Shown: positions 11,012-23,546, counted from the first letter of the stretch. The stretch is 64,000 nucleotides of DNA from Anisodus tanguticus (GCA_034509755.1 CM067557.1:16848001-16912000), one strand, 5' to 3'. A program made the numbers and translations. Notes: generated by a model from the sequence alone, not told the origin.

Positions 11012-13289
11012 ATAATATGGCATTGTAAGATAGAAATTTCTGAGTATAGAGAGTGGCCATCCTCCTATATGGAAGATGGTATGATAGAAAATAATGCAGG
11101 ACTTACCTGATGATTCAATGAGGTAAGAAGGTTACAATAAAGGATTTATAGATGAACCATATTGTGCCTTACAGATTTGGAAAACGCGTTATGATTATGA
11201 GATGGATGTAAATATTAACTTTAAGAGAGGTTTGGTAGCGACCTTCGAATTACAGAGAATAAACAATGATTGGAACCGCTAAATATATGAGGCTCATAAA
11301 GGAATAGCATAACCCATAAATGAAGACAAAGGAAGGTAAGTCCAAAAGGGGTATTTAAGATTAATGAAAAAATGGTAAATTGGGTTAAGACAAGATGATC
11401 CAAGGAGCCGAAATAACCACCAGTTGTTATCAATTTTTTTATGATGTGGAATGGTTTAGGACATGAAGTTTAACCTCACCGGTAAGTGATTACAATCCTC
11501 AGAAAATAATTTAGATGGAAAATAATGACAGAAAGGGCTGACGTAAGCAAATCAACTTAAAAGACTAAGAATGCCTGGGACAAAATGATGTAAGTAATTA
11601 AGAAGGCCCTCGAAATCAGTACTATTATAACGAGAGTGGATATGAAGGAAAGAGGAATATTGATGGACAGTCAAAGATGCCCATGATTTTCTTGGACTAT
11701 GGACAACGAGGTTATTGAGAGTATAGTGCTAGGAGATGTTAGCCAAATGGTAAGGGTAGGTATGCACTTAATAAGGGAGTACATCAATACCCATTTGATG
11801 TATTGATTGAATAAAGGACCAAGGTTACGATCCAGAGTAAACTTAAGGCCAAAGAATATAAGGAACTCCCGAATAATATAAGTTGAGATAAGTTAATGCA
11901 TTATAATGCATTTGTTCTGAAGGAATAAGAGGATAAGTATGTTTACGCTTTAAGGGCTATTAAGAAAACCTAGAAGAATTGCAGATTCAAGATATAATGT
12001 TGGTAGACGTGAGTACGCAATAAAAGCTTGGCGTAATATTCTTGTAACCATAAAAAACCCCGGTACCTCCTCTTCCAGATGGCATTGGTCGAATTAGAGA
12101 TGATTATTTCTTTCGCTAAGGATAGAGGCGCCCTCTAAAATGAGACATGATAATACAAAGACTCATGATCCCTCTTAAAGAAAGTAGCAGTTCTCAGAGT
12201 TAAGAAGTAAATTAAGGCGAACCCAGATGGTATAGTAGGATATGGTCCTCCTCGAGAAAGAGATGACTCAAATACTAGATTACAATAGATGGAGTCACCT
12301 ATCAGAGCTCAGTAGTAGTACCATTGGTGGTCAAGTATAGAAACGAGAATGAAAGTTTTCCGTTCTAGTATAATTTAAGCAGGGGACTTAACATAGAAAG
12401 GTAATAACCTTTAAGGCAATCTAAGGTAAGGGTGTTAAGCGGCCTAACCTATCGAGGGGCCAAGGAAAGGGAGTGAAGTAGTCAATGTCGCCCCTTTAGC
12501 AGGAATAAGAAAATGGCAATACGAGAATCTATAGTTAATATTGTCGGCAAAGAAGCTGATATTTGAGTTAAAAGGAGATGGAGCTTTTCGATACCCAGGA
12601 TGATTATGTGTTCCAAATTTGGCTATATTTACAAAACAAGATTTAAACAGAAGTGCAATATTTTCGTTGTTTTACTCATATAAGCTCGATGAAGTGTACC
12701 ACGATATGGAAAAATAGGTATTAACATGAAGATGCGGCAAGGGGCATTGCCAAACCTTAACATAACAACCTAACGGACAATAAGCAAGGATAAAATGTTA
12801 AATCTTCCGGAATCTGGACTCCATAAGGGAATAAATTAACAACTCGTTCTTTACAAGATAAGCACTGTCAAAAATAGAATCAGCAGTAATGTTGGAGACT
12901 ACAAATGTATTCCCATGATGTTTCTAAATGAATGACGTATGAGAAGCAAGCGAATGAGCAAGTAATATTAAAATGAGTAAAGAAATAAGCTCGCTCATAA
13001 CCACGAGTGATGAGGAGTTCCATAAGGATTATTCCAAACCCTAAGTAAGGATTTCAATGATGTTACCTATGAAATGTTCACAACAGGAGCATTATGAACC
13101 ATTAGAGTTCAAAAACACTATATCCATTATACTAAGAGGTGTCAAGATGATTAATAGAGGTATTAATGGAATGACATGAAAAGGAGCCTTATAAAGGTTA
13201 TGGATAGTGTATTAATTGAAACAGGTAAAGATTGAACTTCAGGAGCCAGTGAGAAGAAACAGAACATTAAGGACCCGATGAAGTTGGGG
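11012..13289 (+). other. Element A internal sequence, right part: pol region too decayed to read
   Basis: This is the continuation of A after B. Composition is purine-rich on the + strand, as in A's left part. By position it should hold protease, RT and RNase H, but I could not recognise active-site motifs. The only hint is that sequence near 13230-13300 leads into an INMDF-like integrase motif. Confidence 0.5.
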
Positions 13290-13725
13290 GATAATTAATA
13301 TGGATTTTACTAAGGATTTACTTCACCATTATCATGAGTTAATTTGTCCGATTAATTACTAATAGGCTGACTAGCCGACTTGTTTCTCATCAATCAGAAC
13401 TATATAGATGGCTAAGGACTATGCAAGATTGTATAATTAAAAAGGTGATTAACCTTCATGATGTCTCTGATTTTATGATACTGAACAAAAATACTATGTT
13501 TATAACTAAGTTTTGAAGAATCATTTTGAAAAGAGGTTTTGGGCACTCCAGTTAGCACCACCCTTAGATAGATATGAAAATCAAGCATATGAATCAGGAA
13601 TTTGAGGGAATGTTACGAAATTGCATAGTGGATCTTAAAGGAAGATGGGATGACCACCTATCTCTTAGTAAATGTGTACATCAATGGCTATCATGATAAG
13701 CATCAGAATTATAGGGAAGGTGAAT
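13290..13725 (+). pseudogene. Element A integrase remnant
   Basis: Near 13298 the sequence reads NMDFTKDLL, followed by traces of VDRLTKSAHF, then MAKDYARLY near 13410, then VNLHDVSDFMILN near 13450 (RLHGVPVSIISD in relatives), a TKF*RIIL block, and CIVDLKGRWDDHL near 13625. These are consecutive pieces of the gypsy integrase core in the right order and on the + strand, each with several stops and substitutions. It proves that A is a gypsy element in + orientation, but no catalytic triad is intact. It lies about 450 bp before the purine tract, with the integrase C-terminus in between no longer readable. Confidence 0.72.
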
Positions 13726-14160
13726 GGTTAGACATATCCAGTGAAGGGTGTTAGGATGATGGAAAGAGTATAAACCTTAAGTAAAGCCTTAAAATAAGTT
13801 AAAGGCAACTTAGGAGCACGAAAGACTTCAGTAAGAATATAATTATTGTTGCTCCTATAGTATTTGTTGTTGCAATAGTAGAGTGTCGAGGAAAGTTTCA
13901 AACTAGACGGGGAATGAATTAAGAACCCAAAAGTAGAAGAAAAAGGAAAACCAGTAAGAGCTGCTAGTAAGGGGAATATAGGAAGCAACCTTAATACAAA
14001 AGTACGCTCTAGCCTTTGAGATGACACTTAGAATGCCCTATGCTTAGTTTCATTGGATATGTAATTTTGTGGATGGTTTAGCTTAGTTTATTCTTTAGAT
14101 AGAAATTATGCTTAAACGCCTGTGTGGTCGAGGAGTTTTACATTTGAGGATAAATGTTTC

Positions 14161-14174
14161 TAAGGAGGGAAGGA
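14161..14174 (+). other. Polypurine tract of element A
   Basis: TAAGGAGGGAAGGA lies immediately before the 3' LTR start TGTTACATCC, the standard position for plus-strand priming. Confidence 0.9.
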
Positions 14175-16052
14175 TGTTACATCCATACTTCTGTACGTAG
14201 GATTCATAGTGAGTAAGTTAACCTAAGTCCAAGGAAAGGATGAACTCGAGAATTAAATAAAAGCAATCATATTGGAGATTAAGGAGTTGCAAAAAGTATG
14301 AGAAATAATATGCTCGTCGTACTCCGTCTCATTATATCGATTGCATTGTAAGCAGACTAATGTAAGTTCAGATGAGTTGTGAAACCATATAAGGGTATGT
14401 AAGACTTTATGTAAAGTATTTTGAGTATATCTAAAGGTTTCAGGATCAAGTGAATCAAGAAAATTAAGTTGGTCAAAACTCGGAAAAAGGTAGGCAGAAT
14501 TCTGGACAGTGTTTTTGCCTACCTTGAGAGTGGTATAACTTCTAGTGTATTAGGAATTATGGGATGAGTATCCTAACTAAATTTAATTTCAGAGAGTATA
14601 CTTTCCAATGCAATAGACCATTCGTCAATCAGAGAAAGTACGGTGCCATGTATGGCCCGTACAAAAAGTACAGCATGTACTTCCGAGCGTACTTCTTGGC
14701 GGTGGCCGACCTTTTAACCTTTTAAATTCATTCTAGCTCGTTAGTTTCCTCATTCTTTTGACAAAGACACCTCCTAATATCCTCCTAAGAGACTCCTAAC
14801 ATATTTTAAAATTACCTTTTATAGTCAGTAAGCTTGGAGAAGTTGTTGATAAGGGTTTTACTAATTATAAAAGGTAATTTTAAACATATATTAGTTGTGT
14901 TTAATATTATCCTTGTGTTAGTTGAGTTGTTGAGATGAAAATACCCCAAGAATAGCTTATGGTTGTGTTTTTTAGTTGTCGTTGTTTTGGGGACTATTTT
15001 GAACCATCTTTTGAGTTTGTGATAATTGTAAATTATAAGAAAAGTGTTGAGATTGTTGTTCTTGCCATGGTTAAGTTAATATTAGTATTTGTTGAATTGT
15101 AGAGGTAGAAAACTACAAATCCTTGTAAAAAGGTTGTTTAGAAAGCGTTGTCATCTCATTGGAGTGAGTGGAAGTGTATATATATCTTCTTACAGTTGGA
15201 AGATATAACCAATTCTTAGGTCTTGCATGAGTTATACATATATGTATCTATTTTCTACACAGCCGCTCTATACTTAGCCAGGTACGACACTTATATGTGC
15301 ACATCATTGTAGTTGGGTATGACATTACCGAATCTCATTAGGGTCGGGTATGATATGATGATGATATTGGCCACAGAGTCTTATGGCATTATATATATAT
15401 ATAACACAGAGGTACGCATATGATATTCCCCACAGAATCCTACGACGTTACATACACGCTTATATTACATTTATGCATATCGTAGTCCCTAGTGGCATTT
15501 AGAGTTACAAGTCGTTTCTTCTTTATTCTTATTTCACTCCCTGTATCTATTTACATTTTTGCCTTACATATTCAGTATATTATTTACTGATGTCCCCTTT
15601 CTGGGGTGATGTGTTTCATACTCGCAGGTACAAATAGACGGAACGATGCCCATTTCCAGTAGGACCTCAGCTCAGCGGTGATGTCAAATCTCTCAATTTT
15701 TTTCAGAGATGCTAGTTGGAGTAGGTGTGATTATATATATATATATATAAATATTTATGGTTATGGTTATTGTGGGGCCCTGTCCGACATAATTATGTTT
15801 ATATACTCTTAGAGGCTTGTCGACAACCGTCTTGTGTATCGGAGTCATATATGGATTTGTCATCTTTATCATATTATACATGTTGGTTTTTTCTACTTCT
15901 ACAGGTTATGATGTCTTGATTATATAATGAGAGGTATTTTGAGGCCTTGTTGGCCCAAATATATATGTATCCAGGGTACGGATGAGACATGGTACACTCA
16001 GGTCATAAGGCATCGAGTGTCGGCCACACCCTCCCAAGTTTGGGGTGTGACA
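14175..16052 (+). repeat. 3' LTR of element A
   Basis: It starts TGTTACATCC after the purine tract and ends GGGGTGTGACA. It is 1878 bp long. Its last 860 bp align with the partial 5' LTR at 1-891. Many point changes and microsatellite length differences separate the two. Confidence 0.9.
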
Positions 16053-16406
16053 CTTACATATTCAGTATATTCTTTCATACTAGTGACCCTTGTTGGGGTG
16101 CTGTGTGTTATACCCACAGGTACAGATAGACGACCAGACGCTCCCTCATTGTAGGTGACCTGATCCAGTTGATGGTTGTCATGCTCCCCTCTTTTGGAGT
16201 TATTTAGAGTATTGGTAGGTGATGATTTTGTTGTACATATGTATCTTGCGTATGGCAGGGCCCTATCCCAATCTTTTTCTACTCTATGTTGTATTTAGAG
16301 GCTTGTAGACTAACATCTTGTGTTTAGTCATTTTGTATGGCCTTGCTTGCCCCCTTTCATATAATCTGTTACCATTATGATGGCCTTGTCAACCTTAGTA
16401 TGTATG

Positions 16407-16473
<67 letters not shown>

Positions 16474-16648
16474 GTTGTTTGGTTTTTTCTACTTGAATGA
16501 TGTTGTCGCATATTATTTTAACACTATTGATTAGAGGCCTTGCCTACCCAAGTGTTGTTATGTATTCTCCAGGTACTATGACTAGTATGCTCGAGCCTTA
16601 GGGCACCGGGTGCCGGCCACACTCCCCAAGGTTGGGGTTACACAAGAA
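16053..16648 (+). repeat. Element I: 3' part of another gypsy LTR, flanking A
   Basis: Right after A's terminal CA the sequence restarts at CTTACATATTCAG, a motif that occurs mid-LTR in A (near 15570), D and G. It continues like an LTR to GGTTGGGGTTACACA at about 16648, a decayed GGTTGGGGTGTGACA end. The simplest reading is that A inserted into an LTR of a related older element whose left part lies outside the window. A recombination between two LTRs is the alternative. Confidence 0.65.
16399..16473. repeat. (TA)n microsatellite with TACA interruptions
   Basis: About 75 bp of TA and TACATA runs inside LTR I, preceded by a short TATG run. Confidence 0.95.
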
Positions 16649-16826
16649 GTATCTAAATGAGTATTCTATTCCTGCACTTGTTTGTCCCTTGTTGGGAGTA
16701 CCTTTATGGAATAAGTTATATCTTGTCACAATTTGAATTTCAGCTGCTATTTTGAGTTTGGGGTTGGCTTTCCTGTTGATTGAGGTAAATAGGTTCCATG
16801 ACGGCTATCAATTTTGGGTCGTGACA
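16649..16826 (+). repeat. Right end of the 5' LTR of element C
   Basis: The segment ends GGGTCGTGACA next to a primer site. The edge resembles the LTR ends of E (TTTTGGGTCATAACA on its own strand) and J (GGGTCGTGACA), so C, E and J belong to one LTR family, different from A, D, G and I. The left part of this LTR was displaced by the I/A/B insertions and lies outside the window. Confidence 0.7.
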
Positions 16827-16829
16827 ATT

Positions 16830-16842
16830 TTGTATCAGATCC
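16830..16842 (+). other. Primer-binding site of element C
   Basis: TTGTATCAGATCC follows the LTR end by a few bases. Compared with TTGGTATCAGAGC it has lost a G and changed others, so it is a decayed initiator-Met site. The downstream TTAGGTTCA and ACAAGAGCAT blocks match the leader of the same family seen at E. Confidence 0.75.
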
Positions 16843-17037
16843 TTAGGTTCAACAGTTTCACGAGTACAAGAGCATTGTCTAGTAGTGTCTTACGGATTGA
16901 CATGATGACTTATGTACCTATCTTCGAGAGGCTATAGGACATTTAGAAATCTTCTATTCTTTCATTCCTTATCGTGCCTACTTGACTCAGTTGAAATCTA
17001 ATATTGTTGTCTCATTCTCTCACAGATAGTGAGGACT

Positions 17038-18164
17038 CATGCATTCGTGGCTGGAGATCAAGAGCATGTACTAACACCCGCTCCCACTATAAGTGGAGTT
17101 GTGAGAGGTAGAGGCAGGGGGCAAGGTCGAGGTTGACGTGGAGGCCATAATGGAGAACCTTATAGAGGTCTAGCACCAACAAGAGCTCAGGACCATTCTA
17201 GGGTAGTGCCTCTCAAGCTGAAGGTGGTTTATGAACTAGATCATGCTGAAGAGTATGGGCCAACTTAGGCACCACCTGATTTTATTGCTACTCCAATGCT
17301 TTATGACACCTTATTCGGTATGTTGGGATTTTTTGAGGGGATGGCTTAGGTGGGTATGTTGCCTGTCACCTCAGATGGTTCACAAAATTATGTTGGACAT
17401 CACACTCCAGACCAGATGCTTGTTTAACGGCTTCAGACTCCAAAGGCTCAGTGTGCTGCTTCATTAGCTCCCATTTCAATTTTGGGGTTTTCTCAAGTGT
17501 TGTATCCTATTTGTCTATAAGACTGCTATGACCCTTGATAAGAAAAAAATGTTTGGGAGATCTAGTATGATGAAACCTCTGACTTGTACTAGTGATTCTA
17601 GGGAAGATGCATATGAGTTCATAGTTAGTTGTCATGAGAGGTTGCTCACTTAAAATTGGTGGAGCTCCACGGTGTGACTACCTTGCATTTGAGATGATTG
17701 GCCCTGCCAAGCAAGGGTGGAGAGATTATATTGTTAGTAGACAAGTTGGATCACCCCCACTTTCATGGGCTTAGTTTGCTCAGGTATTTCTAGACAAGTT
17801 TGTCTCCCTTAGTGCGAGGGAGTGCAAGAGGGATGAGTTTGAGGCTCTATAGTAGGAGGTTATGTCGGTTATCGAGTATGAGACCACGTTCCATTCCTTG
17901 GCTAGGCATACGTTGATGATACTTCCTGCCGAGGTTGAGAGAGTGAGGAGGTTTGTCAAGGGGTTTATCATCCAAATCATATAGGGGTTTCTCAAGATGT
18001 TGCTACTAGGTTTTCATTTCAGAAGGTGGTGGATCCCGCTAAGGATTTTGATATGATTCTGCATGAGGGATTTAAGCAGCATAGGGTCAAGAGGGCCCGT
18101 CAGTTCGGAGGTTATGGTGGTGCTCCTCCTAGAGGCTGAGGTTACTCAGGGAGGGATATCACCC
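17038..18164 (+). pseudogene. Element C gag, N-terminal and central part (split by E)
   Basis: The translation near 17038 begins at a former start (ATAGTGAGGACTCATGC, where ATG has become ATA) and gives a RGRGRGQGRG-type basic stretch near 17105-17140. It continues through Del-type gag sequence to an Arg/Gly-rich region near 18090-18160 (ARQFGGYGGAPPRG, GYSGRD). This is the usual gag layout: capsid followed by a basic, Gly-rich segment before the zinc knuckle. Stops occur throughout, for example in the LTLKIGGA and PPRG*GY regions. The reading resumes at 43378 after element E. No gap in the gag is apparent across the insertion. Confidence 0.82.
18160..18164. repeat. Target-site duplication of element E, left copy
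   Basis: CACCC directly before E's terminal TG. The identical CACCC is at 43373-43377, 25.2 kb away. Confidence 0.85.
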
Positions 18165-18704
18165 TGTTATGACCCAAAATCACATTTGTGAAGTGAGGGC
18201 AGCTATTCTAAATCCGTAGGCAAACCCTAAGCTTATTCACAAGTCAAAAGGAATGAAATTTCAGAAATAGAAATAAACAACAAAGTACTTAAACAGTCTC
18301 AGTACTTAATAGAAATAGAAACAAATCAACAAACATAACCCTAAAATCCAGTTGTCATAAGTACAAGAGCATTGCTAATATGGCTACAAATCTGGGGAAA
18401 ATACTATATAGCACTCTCTAAAATAGGGAAAGGTAGGAAAGTAATGATAGGAGAAAGTCTGGTACTTTGGGACCGTCATCAGCTCATCCTAGACTCCGAT
18501 ATATGTCTCACTAATCTACCAAGTCTCGACCCCAAACTCCGTTTGTGCTCGGATCGGTACTTGCTAAAAAAAGGTGCAACAAGTGTAGAGTGAGTAGTGG
18601 AAGCATGTGTACCCAGCATCATCATCGACCGACCCTAAACTATATTGGTGGCGAGGGTTGGTACTCCCGTTACTCTTGCTTTATTAGTATTAGCATTACA
18701 ATTA

Positions 18705-19939
18705 GGGAAAAGACATAGATTACACCCTGAACTGTACTCGAAATGTCGAGTTCACACTCCAACTAATCGGGGGATCTGTTACCCCCCGACCATCTAGAAA
18801 GTGAATTTAATGCCTCTCGATACACATATAACTTGTTGCATAAGGAAATGTGTTACACACTCGTCCACTACATCAACGCCACATTAGCGCCAAAATCATT
18901 AATATTCTATGTTTTAGTTTTAAATTATAATTCTTAATAAATAATTATTTTAACAGTAATAAATATGTAAGATCTTTTATTTTTAAGATAAAGAAATTAT
19001 TTATGGGACCCACTTTGACATTTTAACTTTTATAATCTTCTCTCTTTTCTTCTTCCATCAATGGCAGTTCTGTGGCATGGACACACAACTTACCACCATG
19101 GCTGGCCTGTTTCACTTTTAGCTTTTCTTTACCTTTTGTTTTTTCTTTTTTTCCCTTTACTTTCTTAAACTTTATTCTCACTTTCCTCTTTATCGTCACA
19201 AGCAGTTTAATCTGCATAATTTTGAGCCTCTCTTTCATCTCTTTCCAATATAGGTTAGGATAGATTGTATAGTTACTTTAGCCTTTTATTCAAAAATAAT
19301 ATTTTATTTTTTGAATTATTGGATCTAATGATATACATAGCTCATTCCGGCAAGGACCATTACTTCTGATGTGCTTTTATTTTTTCCGACGAGCTTTCAT
19401 TTTTTCCGGCGAGCTTCCATTTTTCCCAATCAATCTTGAATCATGTCCATATCTCTCATCCTAACCTTCTTTACATTGGTATTCCTATGAAAAATACAAA
19501 TTCAACTCATCAAAATTCCAAGTTTAAATCCACTTTCAAAAAACATCAATTTTCCCCTAAAATTATAGTATAACTAGTCACCGCTGATGTCAAATGAACA
19601 ACATTACCAAATTCCGTGTCGGAGCTTCGGCAGCGGTCGAAGTGGGATGAGATCGTGAGAGTCTTTTAGGGAGATGGGAAGGCTTTTGTTTGAATTTTTC
19701 TTTTGAGAAAAATAAAGGAGAGATGCGAGTTTGAGATGGGGGAAATGTAGAAGAAAGGGAGGGTGTGGAGTGGGTGGATGGGGCGGACGGGACTATAAAA
19801 TTCTAAATTTTGCAATAAAAAAAGGAAAAATGAATAAATTTGAACTACAATGCGCCTATTCTGTGGCACAACAATTTTCATAAGGTAAATAAATTTACTT
19901 TTTTGGGTATAGTTCAGGGTGCAATATATGTCTTTTGCC
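18705..19939. mobile_element. Non-autonomous TIR DNA transposon (Mutator-like or hAT-like)
   Basis: The left end is GGGAAAAGACATAGATTACA and continues CCCTGAACTGTACTC. The right end is the inverted copy with few changes (GGCAAAAGACATATATTGCA, then CCCTGAACTATACCC). The terminal repeats are about 37 bp. Flanks TACAATTA (18697-18704) and TACAATTT (19940-19947) look like an 8-bp target duplication with one change. The interior has no transposase motif; the basic 71-residue frame at 19238-19023 is low-complexity Lys-rich sequence and not convincing. The TIR resembles that of the element at 56980, which favours Mutator-like. The 8-bp duplication would fit hAT. Confidence 0.82.
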
Positions 19940-20050
19940 TACAATTTATAAGTAATTCATACTGAATTATAGATTCCATGGTCAAACAAAGTCATAAAGT
20001 CCTATGCTTTCCTCGTAAAGTTACAAAGGTTCCACCTTTACATTAATTTT

Positions 20051-20151
20051 AGCTTGTCAGGTAATAAAGCTTCAATTTTTATGCTAATTAGGGCACATTT
20101 AAGCTTGTTATGTATAAAGCTTCAATATTTATGCTAATTAGGGCACATTAG
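20051..20151. repeat. 51-bp direct repeat, two copies
   Basis: AGCTTGT...ATAAAGCTTCAAT...ATGCTAATTAGGGCACATT occurs at 20051-20101 and again at 20102-20151 with few differences. It is a local tandem duplication in E's LTR. Confidence 0.85.
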
Positions 20152-23009
20152 CACGTAAAGACTCAATATTTTCATTCATTAAGTTAAGAAAAGTCATAAA
20201 GACTTGACCTTTACATTAATTAAGGTGTTATATTGATAAAAAAAATCAATCTTGCCATTATTTATGTCAAGAATAGCCTTAAATATTCCATCTTTGTACC
20301 ATTTCAATAAAGTACATTCATAACTATTTCATCTTTGCTTTATTTAGGACACATATGGCACGGAAATAAGTCAATCAAGTAAAAATAGCACGAAATGCAA
20401 ATGAAATGTATGCTATGCAATGACCATATACACCCGGTATACGCACGCTCCTGCAGTAGGTTTCACATGAACCATGGAGGATTCATGAGGTCCATATACC
20501 CACCAGAAATACTAGATCTTTCAAATCACATCGGGTATAGCCCTTTGACTATAATATCATCATCAGCACTCTTGTCCATGTACCATATCCAAATCCAGTC
20601 TCTTTGGCCCCCTTTCCTCGTATCCCATCATCTAGTTGTCAAACAATATCATGAATGAATGTAAGAATATGTGTACATTATGCCAGTGCATAATATCAAT
20701 TAAATTAATCAAGAGGAATTCTCTTTCATAGTTTTAGATGAGATGTGGAGTGATGAATGCATAAAAACTCAATAATCATGAAAATTTATCAATCATGTCT
20801 AATATAGGCCAAGTAAACAGAAGTCATATCAACCTAAGTGGGTTTATGCACCACTCTCCAAGGCCCGAAGGCTAAACACATCGTCATCGTCACAAGTATA
20901 ACTACTTTATATTTTAATTACCCTTACATATACACCGGTACCTGCACAAGTGCTCGTCACCTCACGAGTACGAGATCCCAAATTTCCCGTTACGCCTCTT
21001 AATTAATTAAACCAACACAAAACACTACATAAAAGGTCTAGTAAGTCTCAACTTGCCTGAATTATAAGTCGAAGAGTCACTCCATGGCCCTTCCCTTCCT
21101 CTGAGCCACTGAATGAGCCCACTCTGTTCAAATACGGTACCTACATAAGAATATGAAGCTAACAATATTCATATTGCGACATAATGATTTTGTGTCCAAA
21201 AATCAATCCAAAACCCCACCCCGAACCCTGATGATCAAAATTAGAAATTGAACTTAAAATCATATTATCCATAGTCTATATAGTCATAATCTTAAATATC
21301 ATGAAATGCTAACCCCAACTAAGCTATCAATTTGATCAAGAACACTAAACCCACATTCATGGAAAACCCTTATTCTACACTTTAATTCTTTTTTTAATTA
21401 AATTATGTCCATTGGGCTTTTAATTTATTCAAACCAAAAAATAAATGAATCAACAAAAAACAAAACAAAATAAAGTTGGTCCAGGCCCAAATCAGACCTG
21501 ATCCAAAACAAAAGCAAAAAAAAAGTGTATCTCAACATATATCATTTTGCCCGATTTTAGTGCACCTTGTTGGCGATGGAGAGATTCATATTGTTGCTCT
21601 GATGTTGAGTATCATTTGATTTTTGGTCCATCTCTTCCCTCTGCTTCCTCTTATAAGGATTTACATGTTTTTAATCTAAAGAGAGAAAGCTCTCATGGTG
21701 TTGTTGCAAGTTGGAGTCTTTTTGTGTTCTTCCCTTCAGCTCCGAGCTCTTTCCTCCAAATTCCTCAATATTGTTCAGCTGGGTTTCATTGATGTTAACT
21801 GATCTAGCACCTTCCATTTGAAATGCCAGCTCAAAAACCCTAGGTGAGTTCGTGTATCTCCTCCTGTTCTTTAGTCGTATATGTGTTCTTCGTCTGCGAT
21901 AATGATTCATAATGCTCTACATGATGTTGTGATTGTGTGTATTTCCTTGTAGATATTTTATTATACCCTATGTATTTAAGATACACTTTAAGATTACATG
22001 GGGAATATTTAGATGATGGATGGAAACATGGATAAATAACTAGATTAATGTTAGGATTTTACCCAAGGATGAATATTGAAAATCGCACTTGAAATCACTC
22101 AAATCTATGCTTCATGGCTCTCAAAATGTGTTAAAAAGATGATGTTCGAAATGGTGTGTTCTAAAATTTTCCCCAGTGCAATTCACTACGCGACTGCGAG
22201 GCCCAGTTTGCGATCCTGGTCCGCCCCAGCCCAACCCTTTGCGATCGTGATAGGACTATCACAAACGCGATGAATCAGCTGACCCGGCCCACCCTATGTC
22301 CTCTCTATGTGAGCGCGAAGCAGGGGTGGTGATTGCTACCCTCCTGGACTCACCGACATGTGAATGCAAGACCTCTTACGCGATCACGTAGGAGGAAACT
22401 AGAATTGCTGAAACCAACAAAAGTTTAGTTTTTCCTATATGTCGATCCGACACTCGAAACGCATTTGGAATCTCCTGAACAATAACAAAATATGCATTTC
22501 GATCATAAAACACATTACGGAGTTGTTCGTGCACTCGCAATTCCCAAAAAAGTCTCCTTGACCCGATGTTAACCAAAGTCAACTCTTAAAATAAGGAAAT
22601 CCTATTTCTCAAAACTACCTAGAACGCACCCGAACGCCTCGAGACTCAAGCCAAAGGCTTGACTAAGTGATAAATGACATTATGGACCTAACAAAACCTC
22701 GTAAAAGACTTATTTACCCAAAAGTCAATTCTTAGTCAAACTTATCTATTTCTCTAACATAGAACTTCTAAACTTGCTAAAATCAATTTGAAACTCGCCC
22801 GATAGCCTCGGGAACCATGCCACTCATCCCCGCAAGTCATAAATACACAAGTAAAGCCACATGAAAGTTATTTTAGGGATTTCTATATAAAAAGCTCAAA
22901 ATGACTATGTGAGTCGTTACATCAGATACCACTTAAATAAACGTTCGTCCTCGAACAGTAAAGAAAAGGGAATACCTGGACTCTAAAAAAGGTAGGGATA
23001 TCTAATCCG

Positions 23010-23384
23010 CATATCAGACTTGGTCTCCCAAGTTGCCTCATCAATGGGTTGATGCCTGCATTGCACTTTCACTAAAGCTATCTCTTTTTACCTTAACTTC
23101 TGAACTTGCTTATCCAAAATAGCTATAGGCTATTCCTCGAAAGCCAAACTCTAATCGGGCATCACCGAATCCCACTGGATCACATGGTAACCATCGAAAT
23201 AGTACCTCTTCAGCATCGAAACATGAAATATTGGATTCACACGTGACAACCCATGAGGTAAGGCCGACTCATAGGCCACATCTCCACTACGCTGAACAAT
23301 CTCAAATGGTCCAATATATATCGGTCTCAACTTTCCCTTCTTTCTAAATATCATCACACCCTTCATGGGTGAAACCTTTAGCAA
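23010..23384 (-). pseudogene. Element E integrase C-terminus and chromodomain
   Basis: The 77-residue stretch at 23384-23151 reads LKVSPMKGVMIFRKKGKL, RPIYIGPFEIVQ and VNPIFHVSMLKRYY, the gypsy integrase C-terminal signature. After a stop at 23151 the same sense continues in pieces PIAILDKQVQKLR, VKVQCRHQPIDEATWE, the chromodomain of Del/Tekay-type elements, ending near 23010. The aromatic Trp of the chromodomain core is kept (EATWE). It is inactivated by stops. Between here and the LTR is a short non-coding tail with the CGAGGACGAACG motif. Confidence 0.88.
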
Positions 23385-23546
23385 AACTCACTCCCTAACC
23401 ATAAACTCCAAACCACGGACCTTTCGATCCGCATAACTCTTTTGCCTACTCTAAGTCGTGAGAAGCCTCTCCTGAATCAACTTGACATTATCTAAGAAAT
23501 CTCTCTACAAGTCCGTAGCCTATGGCCTAACCTCGAAAGCATTAAA

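Larger units (their letters stand above)
1..16052 (+). mobile_element. Element A: Ty3/gypsy LTR retrotransposon, decayed, interrupted by element B
   Basis: The window opens inside the 5' LTR. The order is LTR (to 891), primer-binding site, decayed internal sequence, element B inserted at 2534, more decayed internal sequence with integrase remnants near 13290-13725, a purine tract, and a 3' LTR at 14175-16052. The two LTRs are clearly related (shared TATATGTGCAC block, GGGTACGA repeats, CTCAGCTCAGCG block) but differ by many substitutions and indels, so the insertion is old. The integrase remnant and the 3' sequence (TTTGAGGATAAATGTTTC before the purine tract) are of the Del/Tekay chromovirus type, which is an inference from motif style. 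No frame is open over a useful length. Confidence 0.85.
18165..22921 (-). repeat. 3' LTR of element E (about 3.5 kb after removing an inserted transposon)
   Basis: The + strand edges are TGTTATGACC (18165) and GAGTCGTTACA (22921). Adjacent internal sequence contains GTTCGTCCTCGAA, the complement of the conserved pre-purine-tract motif. It shares blocks with solo LTR J, such as TTTATGCACCAC near 20845 versus 47925, and the CATGAGGTCCATATACC block near 20487 versus 47473. A 1235-bp TIR element sits at 18705. A-rich sequence at 21380-21530 and GC-rich 'GCGATC' sequence at 22190-22390 are part of the LTR as far as I can tell. Small open frames inside are not credible genes. Confidence 0.8.

Noticed and set aside
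19023..19263. Lys-rich minus frame and Phe-rich plus frame in the TIR element as a transposase remnant
   Set aside because: Low-complexity translation of a T-rich stretch, without DDE or zinc-finger motifs.
21547..21910. Overlapping + and - strand frames of about 80 residues in E's LTR as a captured gene
   Set aside because: Ser/Phe-rich, with no motif, no flanking inverted repeats and no codon pattern that I can support. Left as LTR sequence.
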